This document shows, one piece after another, positions 1 to 8,466 of a DNA stretch of 9,707 nt. Position numbers and translations under genes: made by a program. Each line of letters starts with the position of its first letter. Positions within the stretch are counted from its first letter, which is position 1. The notes under the pieces were generated by a model. That model saw only the letters and a list, made by a program, of their open reading frames with translations. It did no database searches and had not been told where the DNA came from. Location of the stretch: contig JAUVNV010000082.1 of assembly GCA_030599515.1 (NCBI GenBank), positions 1-9,707 of the forward strand. The letters are read 5' to 3'. The stretch comes from Acidimicrobiia bacterium. Its GTDB lineage: Bacteria > Actinomycetota > Acidimicrobiia > Spongiisociales > UBA5794.

Positions 1-582
1 ATCCTCCGGGACATCAACCTCAGGATCGACGCCGGGGAAGTCGTCGGACTGTTCGGCGCGAACGGGGCCGGGAAGACGACGGCGCTCCGCCTCATCGCCA
101 CGCTCATCCGGCCCGCTCAGGGAACGGGCACCGTGCTGGGGGCGGACCTGTCGTCGTCGGAACGGTACGACGTGCGCCGACGGATCGGGATGATCGGACA
201 TGTCCCCGGGATCTTCCCGGAACTCAGCCTCGTCGAGAACCTCGAGTACGCAGCTCGGGTCGCCGGCATACCGCTCGATAGAGCCGCCGAAGCGCTCGCC
301 GCGGTCGGGTTGGCCGGAGCCGCCGACCGGCTCGCCGGTGCTTCTTCCCACGGCATGCAGCGCCGCACCGAGTTCGCGAGAGAGTTGATGATCGACCGCT
401 CCCTGCTCCTCCTCGACGAACCGCACTCTGCGCTCGACCGTGACGCCGTCGACCTGGTGGAGGGCCTCATCGAGCGGAAGGCGGCAGAAGGCGGCGCCGT
501 CATCGTGGTCTCACACGACCGCGACCGCATCAACGCGATCGCGCATCGGAGCGTCGAACTCGTTGGGGGGACGCTCTCGTGA
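1..582 (+). CDS. ccmA: Heme exporter ATP-binding subunit CcmA (5' end missing)
   Basis: ATPase of the CcmAB complex, which works with CcmC and CcmD and whose ATP hydrolysis releases heme-loaded CcmE for delivery to CcmF. It lies on the cytoplasmic face of the membrane. The reading frame is open from base 1 and 193 residues are visible; about 15 N-terminal residues are lost at the window edge, judging from the roughly 207-residue E. coli protein. Visible motifs (numbering from base 1): Walker A GANGAGKTT (19-27), the CcmA-typical stretch GHVPGIFPEL (65-74), signature region SSHGMQRR (114-121), Walker B LLLLDEP (134-140) with D-loop SALD (142-145), and H-loop SHD (170-172). The glutamine expected in the Q-loop (GHQPG in E. 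coli) is valine here, and the LSGGQ signature is degenerate. The stop overlaps the GTG start of ccmB by four bases. The assignment as CcmA rather than a generic ABC ATPase rests strongly on the gene order that follows. Confidence 0.93.
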   Translation: MLRDINLRIDAGEVVGLFGANGAGKTTALRLIATLIRPAQGTGTVLGADLSSSERYDVRRRIGMIGHVPGIFPELSLVENLEYAARVAGIPLDRAAEALAAVGLAGAADRLAGASSHGMQRRTEFARELMIDRSLLLLDEPHSALDRDAVDLVEGLIERKAAEGGAVIVVSHDRDRINAIAHRSVELVGGTLS

Positions 583-1247
583 CGACCGGCTTCTGGCATC
601 AGGTGCGCGCCGTGGTCCACCGTGACCTCCTCAGGGAACGCCGCCGAGGCGACGTGCTGTGGGTCACGATCCCCTTCGGGGCACTCGCGCTCCTCCTCGT
701 ACCGCTCGCCATCGGCACCGACGCGAGCCTGCTTCGGGAGATCGGTGCCGGCATGTACTGGGTGATCGTGATGCTGTTCGGCGTGCTCGTCGCCGTCGGA
801 AAGGCGTCGAGGGAGACGCTTCCGCAGCAGGATGCCTCGTCGCTCCTCGGCCTCGATCCCGCGGCCGGCTTCGTCGGTCGGACGGTCTCCTCGGCGATCC
901 TTCTGCTGGCGTTCGAGAGCATCGTCGGCGTCGTCGCTGTCGGTCTCTACAACATCGAGATCCTCGCACCGATCTGGCTCGCTGTGACGATCCTGGTCGT
1001 CGCGGTCGGCCTCGCGCTGCTCGGAACGTTGACCGCCTCGATCGTCAACAGCACGACTGCCGGGACCGCGCTCGTCCCCCTGCTCGTCGCCCCATTGTCC
1101 GTTCCGCTGCTACTCGGAGCGACCCAGTCCTACGACGGCTTGCGGTACGGCCACGCTATTGTTTCGTGGGTGTCCATGATGGTTGCCGTCGTCATTGTGG
1201 TGGCGATGATCGGGGTGCTAACGGCCCGACCCTTGCAGGAGTCGTGA
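579..1247 (+). CDS. ccmB: Heme exporter membrane subunit CcmB
   Basis: Integral membrane partner of CcmA in the CcmABCD complex that loads heme onto CcmE and releases holo-CcmE. It is 222 residues long, matching the usual length of about 220. The N-terminus is basic and cytoplasmic (RDLLRERRR near 16-24), followed by about six hydrophobic segments near 27-47, 55-75, 98-120, 129-152, 157-178 and 190-215. The fifth carries the proline-rich PLLVAPLSVP stretch characteristic of CcmB. I chose GTG at 579 because it gives a four-base GTGA overlap with the ccmA stop and is preceded by the G-rich Shine-Dalgarno-like run GGGGGGA (565-571). Its TGA shares one base with the ccmC ATG. CcmB proteins are poorly conserved, so the call depends on length, topology and position between ccmA and ccmC. 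Confidence 0.93.
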   Translation: MTTGFWHQVRAVVHRDLLRERRRGDVLWVTIPFGALALLLVPLAIGTDASLLREIGAGMYWVIVMLFGVLVAVGKASRETLPQQDASSLLGLDPAAGFVGRTVSSAILLLAFESIVGVVAVGLYNIEILAPIWLAVTILVVAVGLALLGTLTASIVNSTTAGTALVPLLVAPLSVPLLLGATQSYDGLRYGHAIVSWVSMMVAVVIVVAMIGVLTARPLQES

Positions 1248-1981
1248 TGAAGGTACAAACGCGAATCCGGTGGTGGCCCTGGGCGGCAGTTGCGCTCTCG
1301 CTCGTCGTTGCGTTCACCCTTTCGATGATCAGTCCGAGGGACGACGTTCAGGGTGAACTCGTGCGCATCATGTACATCCACGTTCCTGCCGCGTGGCTCG
1401 CCTATGTGGCCTTCTTCATGACCTTCGTCGGCAGCCTCACCTACCTCCTCACCAAGAATCTCCGATGGGATCGGATCGCCGCGGCGAGCGCGGAGATCGG
1501 TGTCTTTTTCACGGGCTTGACGCTTGTGCTCGGGATGATCTGGGGAAAGTCGACATGGGGCGTCTGGTGGACGTGGGACGCCCGGCTGACGCTCACCGCG
1601 ATCATGTTCTTCGTCTACCTCGGCTATCTGGCGCTGCGGAGGACCACCGACGATCCCGTTGCCCGGGCATCGCGGGCCTCGGTGCTCGGTGTCCTCGGGG
1701 CCGTTCAGATCCCCATCGTCCACTTCTCCGTCGTCTGGTGGAGGACGCTCCACCAGCCGCCGTCCATCGTGCGTCCGGACAGTCCGGCGATCCAGGAGCC
1801 GCTGATGCTCATCACACTCATCGTCGGTGTGGTCGCGTTCACCATCATCTACATTTCCCTGATGATCAAGCGCATCGAACTCACTCATCTGGAGGACCAA
1901 CTCACGGAGATCGAGCACTCGACCGATCAGCCGGTCGCCGGTGAAGCCGTCGTCGTGCCCGAACTGGGGGCGAGACCATGA
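1247..1981 (+). CDS. ccmC: Heme handling protein CcmC
   Basis: Membrane protein of the heme handling (HHP/WWD) family that holds heme on the outer face of the membrane and promotes its covalent attachment to CcmE. It is 244 residues with about six membrane helices. The tryptophan-rich WWD motif TWGVWWTWDARLT is at 103-115. The two expected heme-iron ligands are present: His45 in MYIHVPAAW and His169 in WWRTLHQPPS. The C-terminal tail from about 207 is hydrophilic and cytoplasmic, longer than in many homologues, with a helix-forming stretch. The start is ATG 1247, which shares base A with the ccmB stop; the frame stays open upstream to 659, but that part lies inside ccmB and has no membrane character. 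The stop overlaps the ATG of ccmD. Confidence 0.97.
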   Translation: MKVQTRIRWWPWAAVALSLVVAFTLSMISPRDDVQGELVRIMYIHVPAAWLAYVAFFMTFVGSLTYLLTKNLRWDRIAAASAEIGVFFTGLTLVLGMIWGKSTWGVWWTWDARLTLTAIMFFVYLGYLALRRTTDDPVARASRASVLGVLGAVQIPIVHFSVVWWRTLHQPPSIVRPDSPAIQEPLMLITLIVGVVAFTIIYISLMIKRIELTHLEDQLTEIEHSTDQPVAGEAVVVPELGARP

Positions 1982-2100
1982 CCGAGTGGGGATGGGTTGC
2001 GTTCGCATACGGGGTCGCATACGGAAGTTTCTTCTTGTACGCCGGCTCCATTGCACTACGAATCAACCGGGCCCGACAGAGCATTGAGAGGTCGGAATGA
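1978..2100 (+). CDS. ccmD: Small heme exporter protein CcmD
   Basis: A 40-residue single-helix membrane protein that in System I joins CcmABC and is needed to release holo-CcmE. The protein begins MTEWGWVAFAYGVAY, matching the usual CcmD opening (a tryptophan, then an aromatic/Ala/Tyr/Gly helix). A hydrophobic segment spans about residues 6-26 and is followed by a basic cytoplasmic tail (RINRARQSIERSE). It overlaps the ccmC stop by four bases (ATGA 1978-1981) and the ccmE start by four bases (ATGA 2097-2100), exactly where ccmD lies in other ccm operons. Such short genes are easily missed by automatic annotation. The sequence is too short for the motif alone to be conclusive, but position, length and topology agree. 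Confidence 0.92.
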   Translation: MTEWGWVAFAYGVAYGSFFLYAGSIALRINRARQSIERSE

Positions 2101-2512
2101 AGCGGTACTGGAAGTTCATCGTGCCGGCCGGGATCGTCGTCGTCATCCTGATCGTGCTCATGATCAGTCTCAATTCGAGTCTGGTCTACTTCAACACCCC
2201 AACGGAACTCACCGAGCAGGCGGCGGACGGCGGACGGCTCAGGCTCGGTGGGCAGGTCGTTCCCGGCAGCGTCGCCGATACGACCGCCGGTGTTACGTTC
2301 GACGTGACGGATGGTCGTGAATCGGTGACCGTCGTCCATGTCGGTGCGCCCCAGCAGCTGTTCCAGGAGGGCATCGGTGTGGTGGTCGAAGGCACCTGGG
2401 ATGGCACCAGCTTCCATTCGGACACGATGCTCGTCAAACACGACGAGACCTACACGTCTGATGAGGGCGACTACGACCCGAACCATCCAACCGGCGACGG
2501 ATCGGACGAGGC

Positions 2513-2516
<4 letters not shown>
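2097..2516 (+). CDS. ccmE: Periplasmic heme chaperone CcmE
   Basis: Membrane-anchored chaperone that binds heme covalently through a histidine, receives it from CcmC and passes it to CcmF. It has 139 residues: an N-terminal anchor helix (about 7-25), then the beta-barrel (OB-fold) domain. The heme-binding motif KHDETY is at 114-119, with His115 as the covalent site and Tyr119 as the expected axial ligand. This is the classical His-type CcmE, not the Cys-type (CXXXY) variant known from some archaea and sulfate reducers. The family's usual prolines after the tyrosine are replaced by Thr-Ser-Asp, and the tail is strongly acidic (about 121-139). The ATG overlaps the ccmD stop by four bases, and GAGAGG (2086-2091) serves as a likely ribosome binding site. 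Confidence 0.96.
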
Positions 2517-4538
<2,022 letters not shown>

Positions 4539-4552
<14 letters not shown>

Positions 4553-4964
4553 CCGCCGATTGAACCTCCTGTGGTTCATCGTGCCGGCGATCGCCGTCGG
4601 GATTCTCCTGGTCGGCCTCTTGCCGGGGGATCAGGGCGTTGAGGACCCGGAAGCCCGGGCCTACAACCTGGCGGTATCGCTCAAGTGTCCGATCTGCGCC
4701 GGAGAGTCCCTCGCCGGATCCCAGACCGATCTTGCGAAAGACCTGCGGACACGGATCGACGAGGAGATCGCCGCGGGCCGAACCGACGAGGAGATCGTCG
4801 ACATGTTCGTCGCGGCCTACGGGGAGCAAGTGCTCCTCGATCCGCCGAGCACGGGCTGGGGCGTCGTGCTGTGGGCGGTACCACTCGGAGCCCTCGGCGT
4901 CGGCGTCGTGGCCATCGTCGGGCTTCGGCGCAAGAACCGCGAAACGGTAGGAGCAGAAGAGTGA
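4539..4964 (+). CDS. ccmH: Cytochrome c maturation thiol protein CcmH (CcmL type)
   Basis: Membrane-anchored thiol protein that handles the cysteines of apocytochrome c and works with CcmF and CcmI. It has 141 residues: N-terminal helix (about 10-28), a small external helical domain, and a second helix (about 105-128) ending in RRKNR on the cytoplasmic side. The redox motif LKCPIC lies at 48-53 (Cys50 and Cys53), equivalent to the family's LRCxxC, followed by the usual GESLAGSQ and by the VAAYGEQVLLDPP stretch (91-103). The start is uncertain. ATG 4539 has a weak purine-rich AGGGTGAG at 4521-4528. ATG 4545 and GTG 4524 are alternatives. The frame is open back to TTG 4461, but that would add an unlikely charged extension deep inside ccmF. 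It is the short CcmH form, not the E. coli CcmH-CcmI fusion. Confidence 0.92.
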
Positions 4965-5758
4965 AAGCCGCACGTATCGCTGATCAGATCGCCCAGGTGG
5001 ACCTCGACCTCGCCGAGATCGAAGAGCAGGTCGAGATGGGGGAACTTGACGACGCGACGGCGGAACGACTCCGATCCGCCTACCGGTCGGAGCGGGGCGC
5101 GCTCGAGGAGAAACTCGACGCGATGTCTCAGCCAGAGGAGAAGCCCCCGGACGACGAGGACCGACCGATCGCTAATGCACCAGAAGGACGGACGTCGGGT
5201 CGTGCCATCGCGGGGACTGCGATCGTGGGGATCGCGGCTTTGGTCGTTGCGGTCGTCGCCGTGTTCTCACTGCAAGAACAGACACCCGCCGGTGAGATGA
5301 CCGACGGCGTCGCCACGGACGTCCTGGAGGGCCAGGGAGGTGTCGACCTGTCCTCCATCACGGCCGAAGAGATGGAGACCGTCGTCGCCCAGAATCCGGA
5401 CATCCCCGGCATGCGCGTCGCCCTCGCCCAGCGCTACCTCGAGAACGGCAACCTGGATAAGGGACTCGAGCACTACACGATCGCACTCGAACAGCAGCCC
5501 GACGATCCTCCGACGAACGCGTGGGTCGGGTGGTTGACGTTCCTCTCCGGTGACATGGTCTCCGCTGAGCCGTACGTCGTGCGCGCCCTGGCTCTCGAGC
5601 CCGACTATCCGCAGGCCTACTGGTTCCTCGCCAACATCCGTTTCGAGCGGGGGGACCTGATCGGCGCGATCTCGCCGCTGGAGCGGCTCCTCGGCTACGA
5701 GCTCCCGAGCGACGTCAGGGCCGACGTCGACGCCATGCTGAAGGAGGCCCGAGCATGA
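4961..5758 (+). CDS. ccmI: TPR-containing CcmI-like apocytochrome chaperone
   Basis: Probable CcmI, which binds the C-terminal helix of apocytochrome c through TPR repeats and presents it to CcmF/CcmH. It has 265 residues. Positions 1-55 are charged and alpha-helical (DLDLAEIEEQVEMGELDDA), likely a coiled coil, and resemble the cytoplasmic loop of CcmI. A single membrane helix lies at about 83-104. An external domain carries three TPR-like repeats, roughly 150-180, 184-214 and 218-248 (the last with YWFLANIRFERGDLIGAI). Canonical CcmI begins with an extra helix before the coiled coil, which is missing here. GTG 4961 overlaps the ccmH stop by four bases and follows GGAGCAGAAGA (4950-4960). The frame is open upstream to 4685, but that part is the shadow of ccmH. 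A generic TPR protein is the alternative; position argues for CcmI. Confidence 0.82.
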   Translation: MKAARIADQIAQVDLDLAEIEEQVEMGELDDATAERLRSAYRSERGALEEKLDAMSQPEEKPPDDEDRPIANAPEGRTSGRAIAGTAIVGIAALVVAVVAVFSLQEQTPAGEMTDGVATDVLEGQGGVDLSSITAEEMETVVAQNPDIPGMRVALAQRYLENGNLDKGLEHYTIALEQQPDDPPTNAWVGWLTFLSGDMVSAEPYVVRALALEPDYPQAYWFLANIRFERGDLIGAISPLERLLGYELPSDVRADVDAMLKEARA

Positions 5759-6336
5759 GTGGGCGCATCACCTGGTTCGTGATCGCCGCAGGCCTCGTTG
5801 TGGTCGTCGTGGGTGTGGCGCTCGCAGGGAGCCTCGGCTCCGATCCGTCCGTCGTCGGGTCGGCACTGATCGACAAGCCCGCACCGGAGATCGTTCTCGA
5901 CGAACTCAACGGCGATGGTCAGGTCGAGCTCTCCGATCATGTCGGCGATGTCGTCGTCGTCAACTTCTGGGCGTCGTGGTGCAGCGGCTGTCGCGTGGAG
6001 CACTCGGCCCTCAATGCCGCCGCCGCCGAGTACGCGGGATTCGACGTGACGTTCTTCGCCGTCAACACACAGGACGAAGAGGGTCAAGCGATCTCGTATC
6101 TCGACCGTTTCGGCTTGAGCCCGGAAACGGTCTACGGCATCGACCACGGATCCGGCGCGGCCTTCTCCTACGGTGTTGCCGGCCTCCCGGAGACGTTCTT
6201 CATCGACCGCGATGGCATCGTTGTCGGCAAGGTCATCGGGCCCGTCACGTACGATCTCCTGACGGCCACGATCGATCGGGTGCTGCTCGGCGAAGACATC
6301 GACTCGGTGAAGACCGGGGAGACCGAACAGGGGTAG
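5755..6336 (+). CDS. ccmG: Membrane-anchored thioredoxin CcmG/DsbE
   Basis: Thiol-disulfide oxidoreductase of the thioredoxin/TlpA fold, tethered outside the membrane, that should reduce CcmH or apocytochrome cysteines before heme attachment. It has 193 residues: an uncleaved N-terminal anchor (about 6-25), then the redox domain. The active site reads NFWASWCSGCRVEH, with Cys76 and Cys79; the trailing R-x-E-H is typical of CcmG. The cis-proline loop is VAGLPETFFID (141-151, Pro145), which matches the CcmG GVxGxPETF motif. The dipeptide between the cysteines is Ser-Gly, where many CcmG proteins have Pro-Thr or similar. ATG 5755 overlaps the ccmI stop by four bases. It is the last gene of the operon, whereas ccmG usually precedes ccmH in proteobacteria. 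A general TlpA-like reductase is possible, but motifs and context favour CcmG. Confidence 0.92.
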   Translation: MSGRITWFVIAAGLVVVVVGVALAGSLGSDPSVVGSALIDKPAPEIVLDELNGDGQVELSDHVGDVVVVNFWASWCSGCRVEHSALNAAAAEYAGFDVTFFAVNTQDEEGQAISYLDRFGLSPETVYGIDHGSGAAFSYGVAGLPETFFIDRDGIVVGKVIGPVTYDLLTATIDRVLLGEDIDSVKTGETEQG

Positions 6337-6353
6337 GTGCGGGAATCGACGGC

Positions 6354-6386
6354 CCATCCACTGTGCCGAGCCTGTACGATGGACCC
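6354..6386 (+). promoter_or_regulatory. Leaderless promoter of the M23-propeller gene
   Basis: A -10 box TACGAT (6375-6380) sits six bases before ATG 6387, which would put the transcription start at or next to the start codon, as in the leaderless genes common in Actinomycetota. No Shine-Dalgarno sequence precedes the ATG. The block CCATCCACTGTG (6354-6365) lies nine bases upstream of the -10 and recurs with two changes at the same offset before the gene at 8467. No TTGACA-like -35 sits at a normal spacing. The promoter also indicates that this gene is separate from the ccm operon that ends 50 bases upstream, although no hairpin terminator is visible between them. Confidence 0.6.
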
Positions 6387-8384
6387 ATGTGGGCATCGAT
6401 CTGTCGGCGCGCTCTTCTTGTGCTGGTTGTCGTGGCGCTCACGATGGTCGGGCTGACCGTTCCGGCCCACGCCGAGGCGGACGGTTCGCCGGGGGCCGAC
6501 CCGTCGCTCTATGCACCGCCGTTCTCTCTGAGCTTTCCCCTCGAGGGCAGTCACGGCTTCTCCGACACGTTCGGGGCGATCAGAGATGGTGGCAGCCGTC
6601 TTCACCAGGGCAACGACATCTCGGCGCCGAAGACGACCCCGGTGCTTGCCGCGGCGAGCGGTGTCATCTCCCGGATCGACGTGGGAGAGAAGGCCGGTCT
6701 CTACGTCGAGATCCGGCACACCGGGGGTTGGCGAACGCTCTACCTGCATCTCAACGACGACGAGCCTCCTCCGCCCGATGTCGAACCCGTATGCGAGGTC
6801 GTGCCGGCTGATGACTCAGCGACAGACGACCCGCCTGGCGAGGATTCTGTGGACGGCGAACGGGCGACTGAAGAAGGGATCTGCCCGGAGGAGCCCCTCA
6901 GCTGGGGTGTCCCACCGGAGGTGTTCGTCGGAGCGGAGGTCGCAGCCGGTGACGTGATCGGTTTCGTTGGCAGCAGCGGCAATGCCAGCGACACAGCCCC
7001 TCACCTTCACTTCGAAGTACGGATGCCGGACCGAACTCCCGTGAACCCGTACCCGCTTCTCACCGGCAAGACCAGTCCAAGAACGCTCTATGTTCTCCCG
7101 GAGATCACCGACGACCCGATCACGGATTCGATCGACGTCGTCGGACACGTCGACCCCACCGGCGGCTTCAACGCCGACGTCTGGGTACACAGCGGCGTCG
7201 CTTACCTCAGCACGCTCGGACGAGGCGAAGTCTGCCCCGCGACCGGTGTCCGTCGCTACGACGTGACCGACCCCGCAGAACCGGTGGAGCTGGAGGCTAT
7301 CTCGCAGGACTACCCCGGCACGAGTACGGAGGCCGTGTGGGCGGGGACGGTCGAGACCGACGGATTCTCAGGGGACCTCGCCATCGTGGCACACCAGCTC
7401 TGCGATCCCGGTGATGGAGCAGCGTTCCGCGGTCTCGGTCTCTATGACGTCACGGATCCCTCCCTGCCGGTGCGGTTGGGTACGTTCGAGACGGGGATCG
7501 GAACAGTGGGGATCCACGCCTTCGACGTGTTGGTTGACGACGGCCGGGTGTTCGTAGTCGCTGCGGTTCCGAACTCGTACCTCGATCATCCCGACGCCCT
7601 CGGCGACGTTCGCATCGTTGAGGTGACCGATCCGGCGAATCCTGTGGGCGTCGCCGACTGGGATTTCCGGAGCGATGCCCCGGTGATGGTTCGAGACACC
7701 GTCCTCGTTGATGCTGATCCAAGGGACTTCCACGTGCAGGGCATCACCGTGGATCAGGAGGGGGAACGTGCCTTCGTCGCTCATTGGGGTGCCGGAGTCG
7801 TCGTTCTTGACCTGTCCGACCCGCTGCAGCCCGCAGCAGTTGGCCGCATCGCACCGCTCGGCCACCAGGAAGGGAAGTCGAATTCGACGGCCTTCGACTC
7901 GGCCGCCGGAGTCCTCGTCGTCGGCCATCGAGTACTCGACCCTCTCGATGACCTCGATGACGAGATAGGGGCGGGATCGTGGGGGATCAGCGTGGTCTTC
8001 GACGCGAGCGAGCAGGATGATCCGACGCTTGGTTCCGTCTACTCGATCGAGGATGCTCTACCGGACGCCGAAGGCCGGCTGGCCCTCGACGGGATCTACA
8101 CGGCCTTCGAAGCGGCGATGGTCGGTGACTATCTCTACGGCGTCTGGCTCTCCGGCGGGCTGCGCGTTGTGAATGTCTCGGATCCGACGGAACTCATCGA
8201 CGTCGCATCCTTCGTTCCCCCCACACGGGTCGATCCCCAGCGTCACTTCGCCTCTCCCAACGGAAACATCGCGATGCCGCTGGCGTGGTCGGTCCACGTC
8301 GTGGACGACCTCATCTACGTGTCGGATCTCAACACCGGTCTCTGGATTCTCCGCCTCGCCGAGCCTCCGGTCGGCGCCTTTTAG
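6387..8384 (+). CDS. Secreted M23 (LytM) metallopeptidase with seven LVIVD-type propeller repeats
   Basis: Exported 665-residue protein, probably a cell-wall endopeptidase joined to a binding domain. A signal peptide covers 1-29 (basic start, hydrophobic core about 9-24, cleavage likely after AHA). The M23 domain (about 46-229) keeps the HxGxD motif RLHQGNDIS (His73, Asp77), the YLHL strand (His121) and HLHFEVR (His206, His208), so zinc ligands and catalytic histidines are all present. A segment at about 124-177, rich in Asp, Glu and Pro and carrying Cys136 and Cys166, interrupts the domain. Residues about 262-657 contain seven repeats with the LVIVD pattern, for example RRYDVTDPAEPV, GLYDVTDPSLPV, VRIVEVTDPANPV, VVVLDLSDPLQP and LRVVNVSDPTEL. 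The mature protein has four cysteines (136, 166, 283, 339). No membrane anchor or sorting signal is seen at the C-terminus. The substrate is unknown. Confidence 0.9.
   Translation: MWASICRRALLVLVVVALTMVGLTVPAHAEADGSPGADPSLYAPPFSLSFPLEGSHGFSDTFGAIRDGGSRLHQGNDISAPKTTPVLAAASGVISRIDVGEKAGLYVEIRHTGGWRTLYLHLNDDEPPPPDVEPVCEVVPADDSATDDPPGEDSVDGERATEEGICPEEPLSWGVPPEVFVGAEVAAGDVIGFVGSSGNASDTAPHLHFEVRMPDRTPVNPYPLLTGKTSPRTLYVLPEITDDPITDSIDVVGHVDPTGGFNADVWVHSGVAYLSTLGRGEVCPATGVRRYDVTDPAEPVELEAISQDYPGTSTEAVWAGTVETDGFSGDLAIVAHQLCDPGDGAAFRGLGLYDVTDPSLPVRLGTFETGIGTVGIHAFDVLVDDGRVFVVAAVPNSYLDHPDALGDVRIVEVTDPANPVGVADWDFRSDAPVMVRDTVLVDADPRDFHVQGITVDQEGERAFVAHWGAGVVVLDLSDPLQPAAVGRIAPLGHQEGKSNSTAFDSAAGVLVVGHRVLDPLDDLDDEIGAGSWGISVVFDASEQDDPTLGSVYSIEDALPDAEGRLALDGIYTAFEAAMVGDYLYGVWLSGGLRVVNVSDPTELIDVASFVPPTRVDPQRHFASPNGNIAMPLAWSVHVVDDLIYVSDLNTGLWILRLAEPPVGAF
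7170..8357 (+). repeat. Seven LVIVD-type repeats, predicted seven-bladed beta-propeller
   Basis: Protein-level tandem repeat inside the M23 gene. Each unit has an alanine/histidine-rich opening strand, a second strand of the type V-x-D-G-x-x-Y/F-V, and a closing strand ending in a D-V-T/S-D-P turn. Units start near residues 262, 313, 375, 447, 498, 570 and 631. The fifth has a degenerate turn (VFDASEQDDP). The seventh ends at WILRL without the turn, as expected for the last blade. The number seven fits a closed propeller. Spacing varies from about 40 to 60 residues because of loop insertions, and DNA identity between units is low, so this is an old duplication. The blade count is my reading of the motif pattern. 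Confidence 0.7.
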
Positions 8385-8433
8385 TGCAGTTGAGCTATCC
8401 AGTGTGATGTTGTTGCGGGCCCCATCGCTCGCA

Positions 8434-8466
8434 CCATCGACCGTGTAGTTGGCCTACGCTTGACCT
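8434..8466 (+). promoter_or_regulatory. Leaderless promoter of the sucrose phosphorylase gene
   Basis: A -10 box TACGCT (8455-8460) is six bases before ATG 8467, with no ribosome binding site, so the transcript is predicted to be leaderless. The block CCATCGACCGTG (8434-8445) precedes the -10 by nine bases, as in the promoter at 6354-6386. The rest of the gap between the two genes (8385-8433) shows no convincing hairpin terminator or small gene; the only notable element is a short GGGCCC palindrome at 8418-8423. Confidence 0.6.

Noticed and set aside
659..1246. Upstream open extension of the ccmC frame
   Set aside because: It overlaps almost all of ccmB, its translation is Arg-rich with no membrane character, and ATG 1247 gives the expected CcmC length and N-terminus.
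1130..2056. Long open frame of 308 codons on the minus strand opposite ccmC
   Set aside because: It lies antisense to a gene with unmistakable CcmC motifs, its translation is low-complexity and rich in Arg, Asp and Gly, and such frames are expected opposite genes with strong third-position G/C bias.
5976..6386. Upstream open extension of the M23-propeller frame into ccmG
   Set aside because: The ATG at 6387 is followed by a textbook signal peptide and preceded by a leaderless-type -10 box, while the extension would bury the signal peptide and is out of frame with ccmG.
6337..6386. Possible intrinsic terminator after ccmG
   Set aside because: No GC-rich stem followed by a T run is present; the only feature is a weak imperfect pairing of GGC and GCC, too short to call.
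8385..8433. Possible intrinsic terminator after the M23-propeller gene
   Set aside because: The best pairing is a four-base TGCG/CGCA stem around GGCCCC with no T tract, which does not support a terminator.
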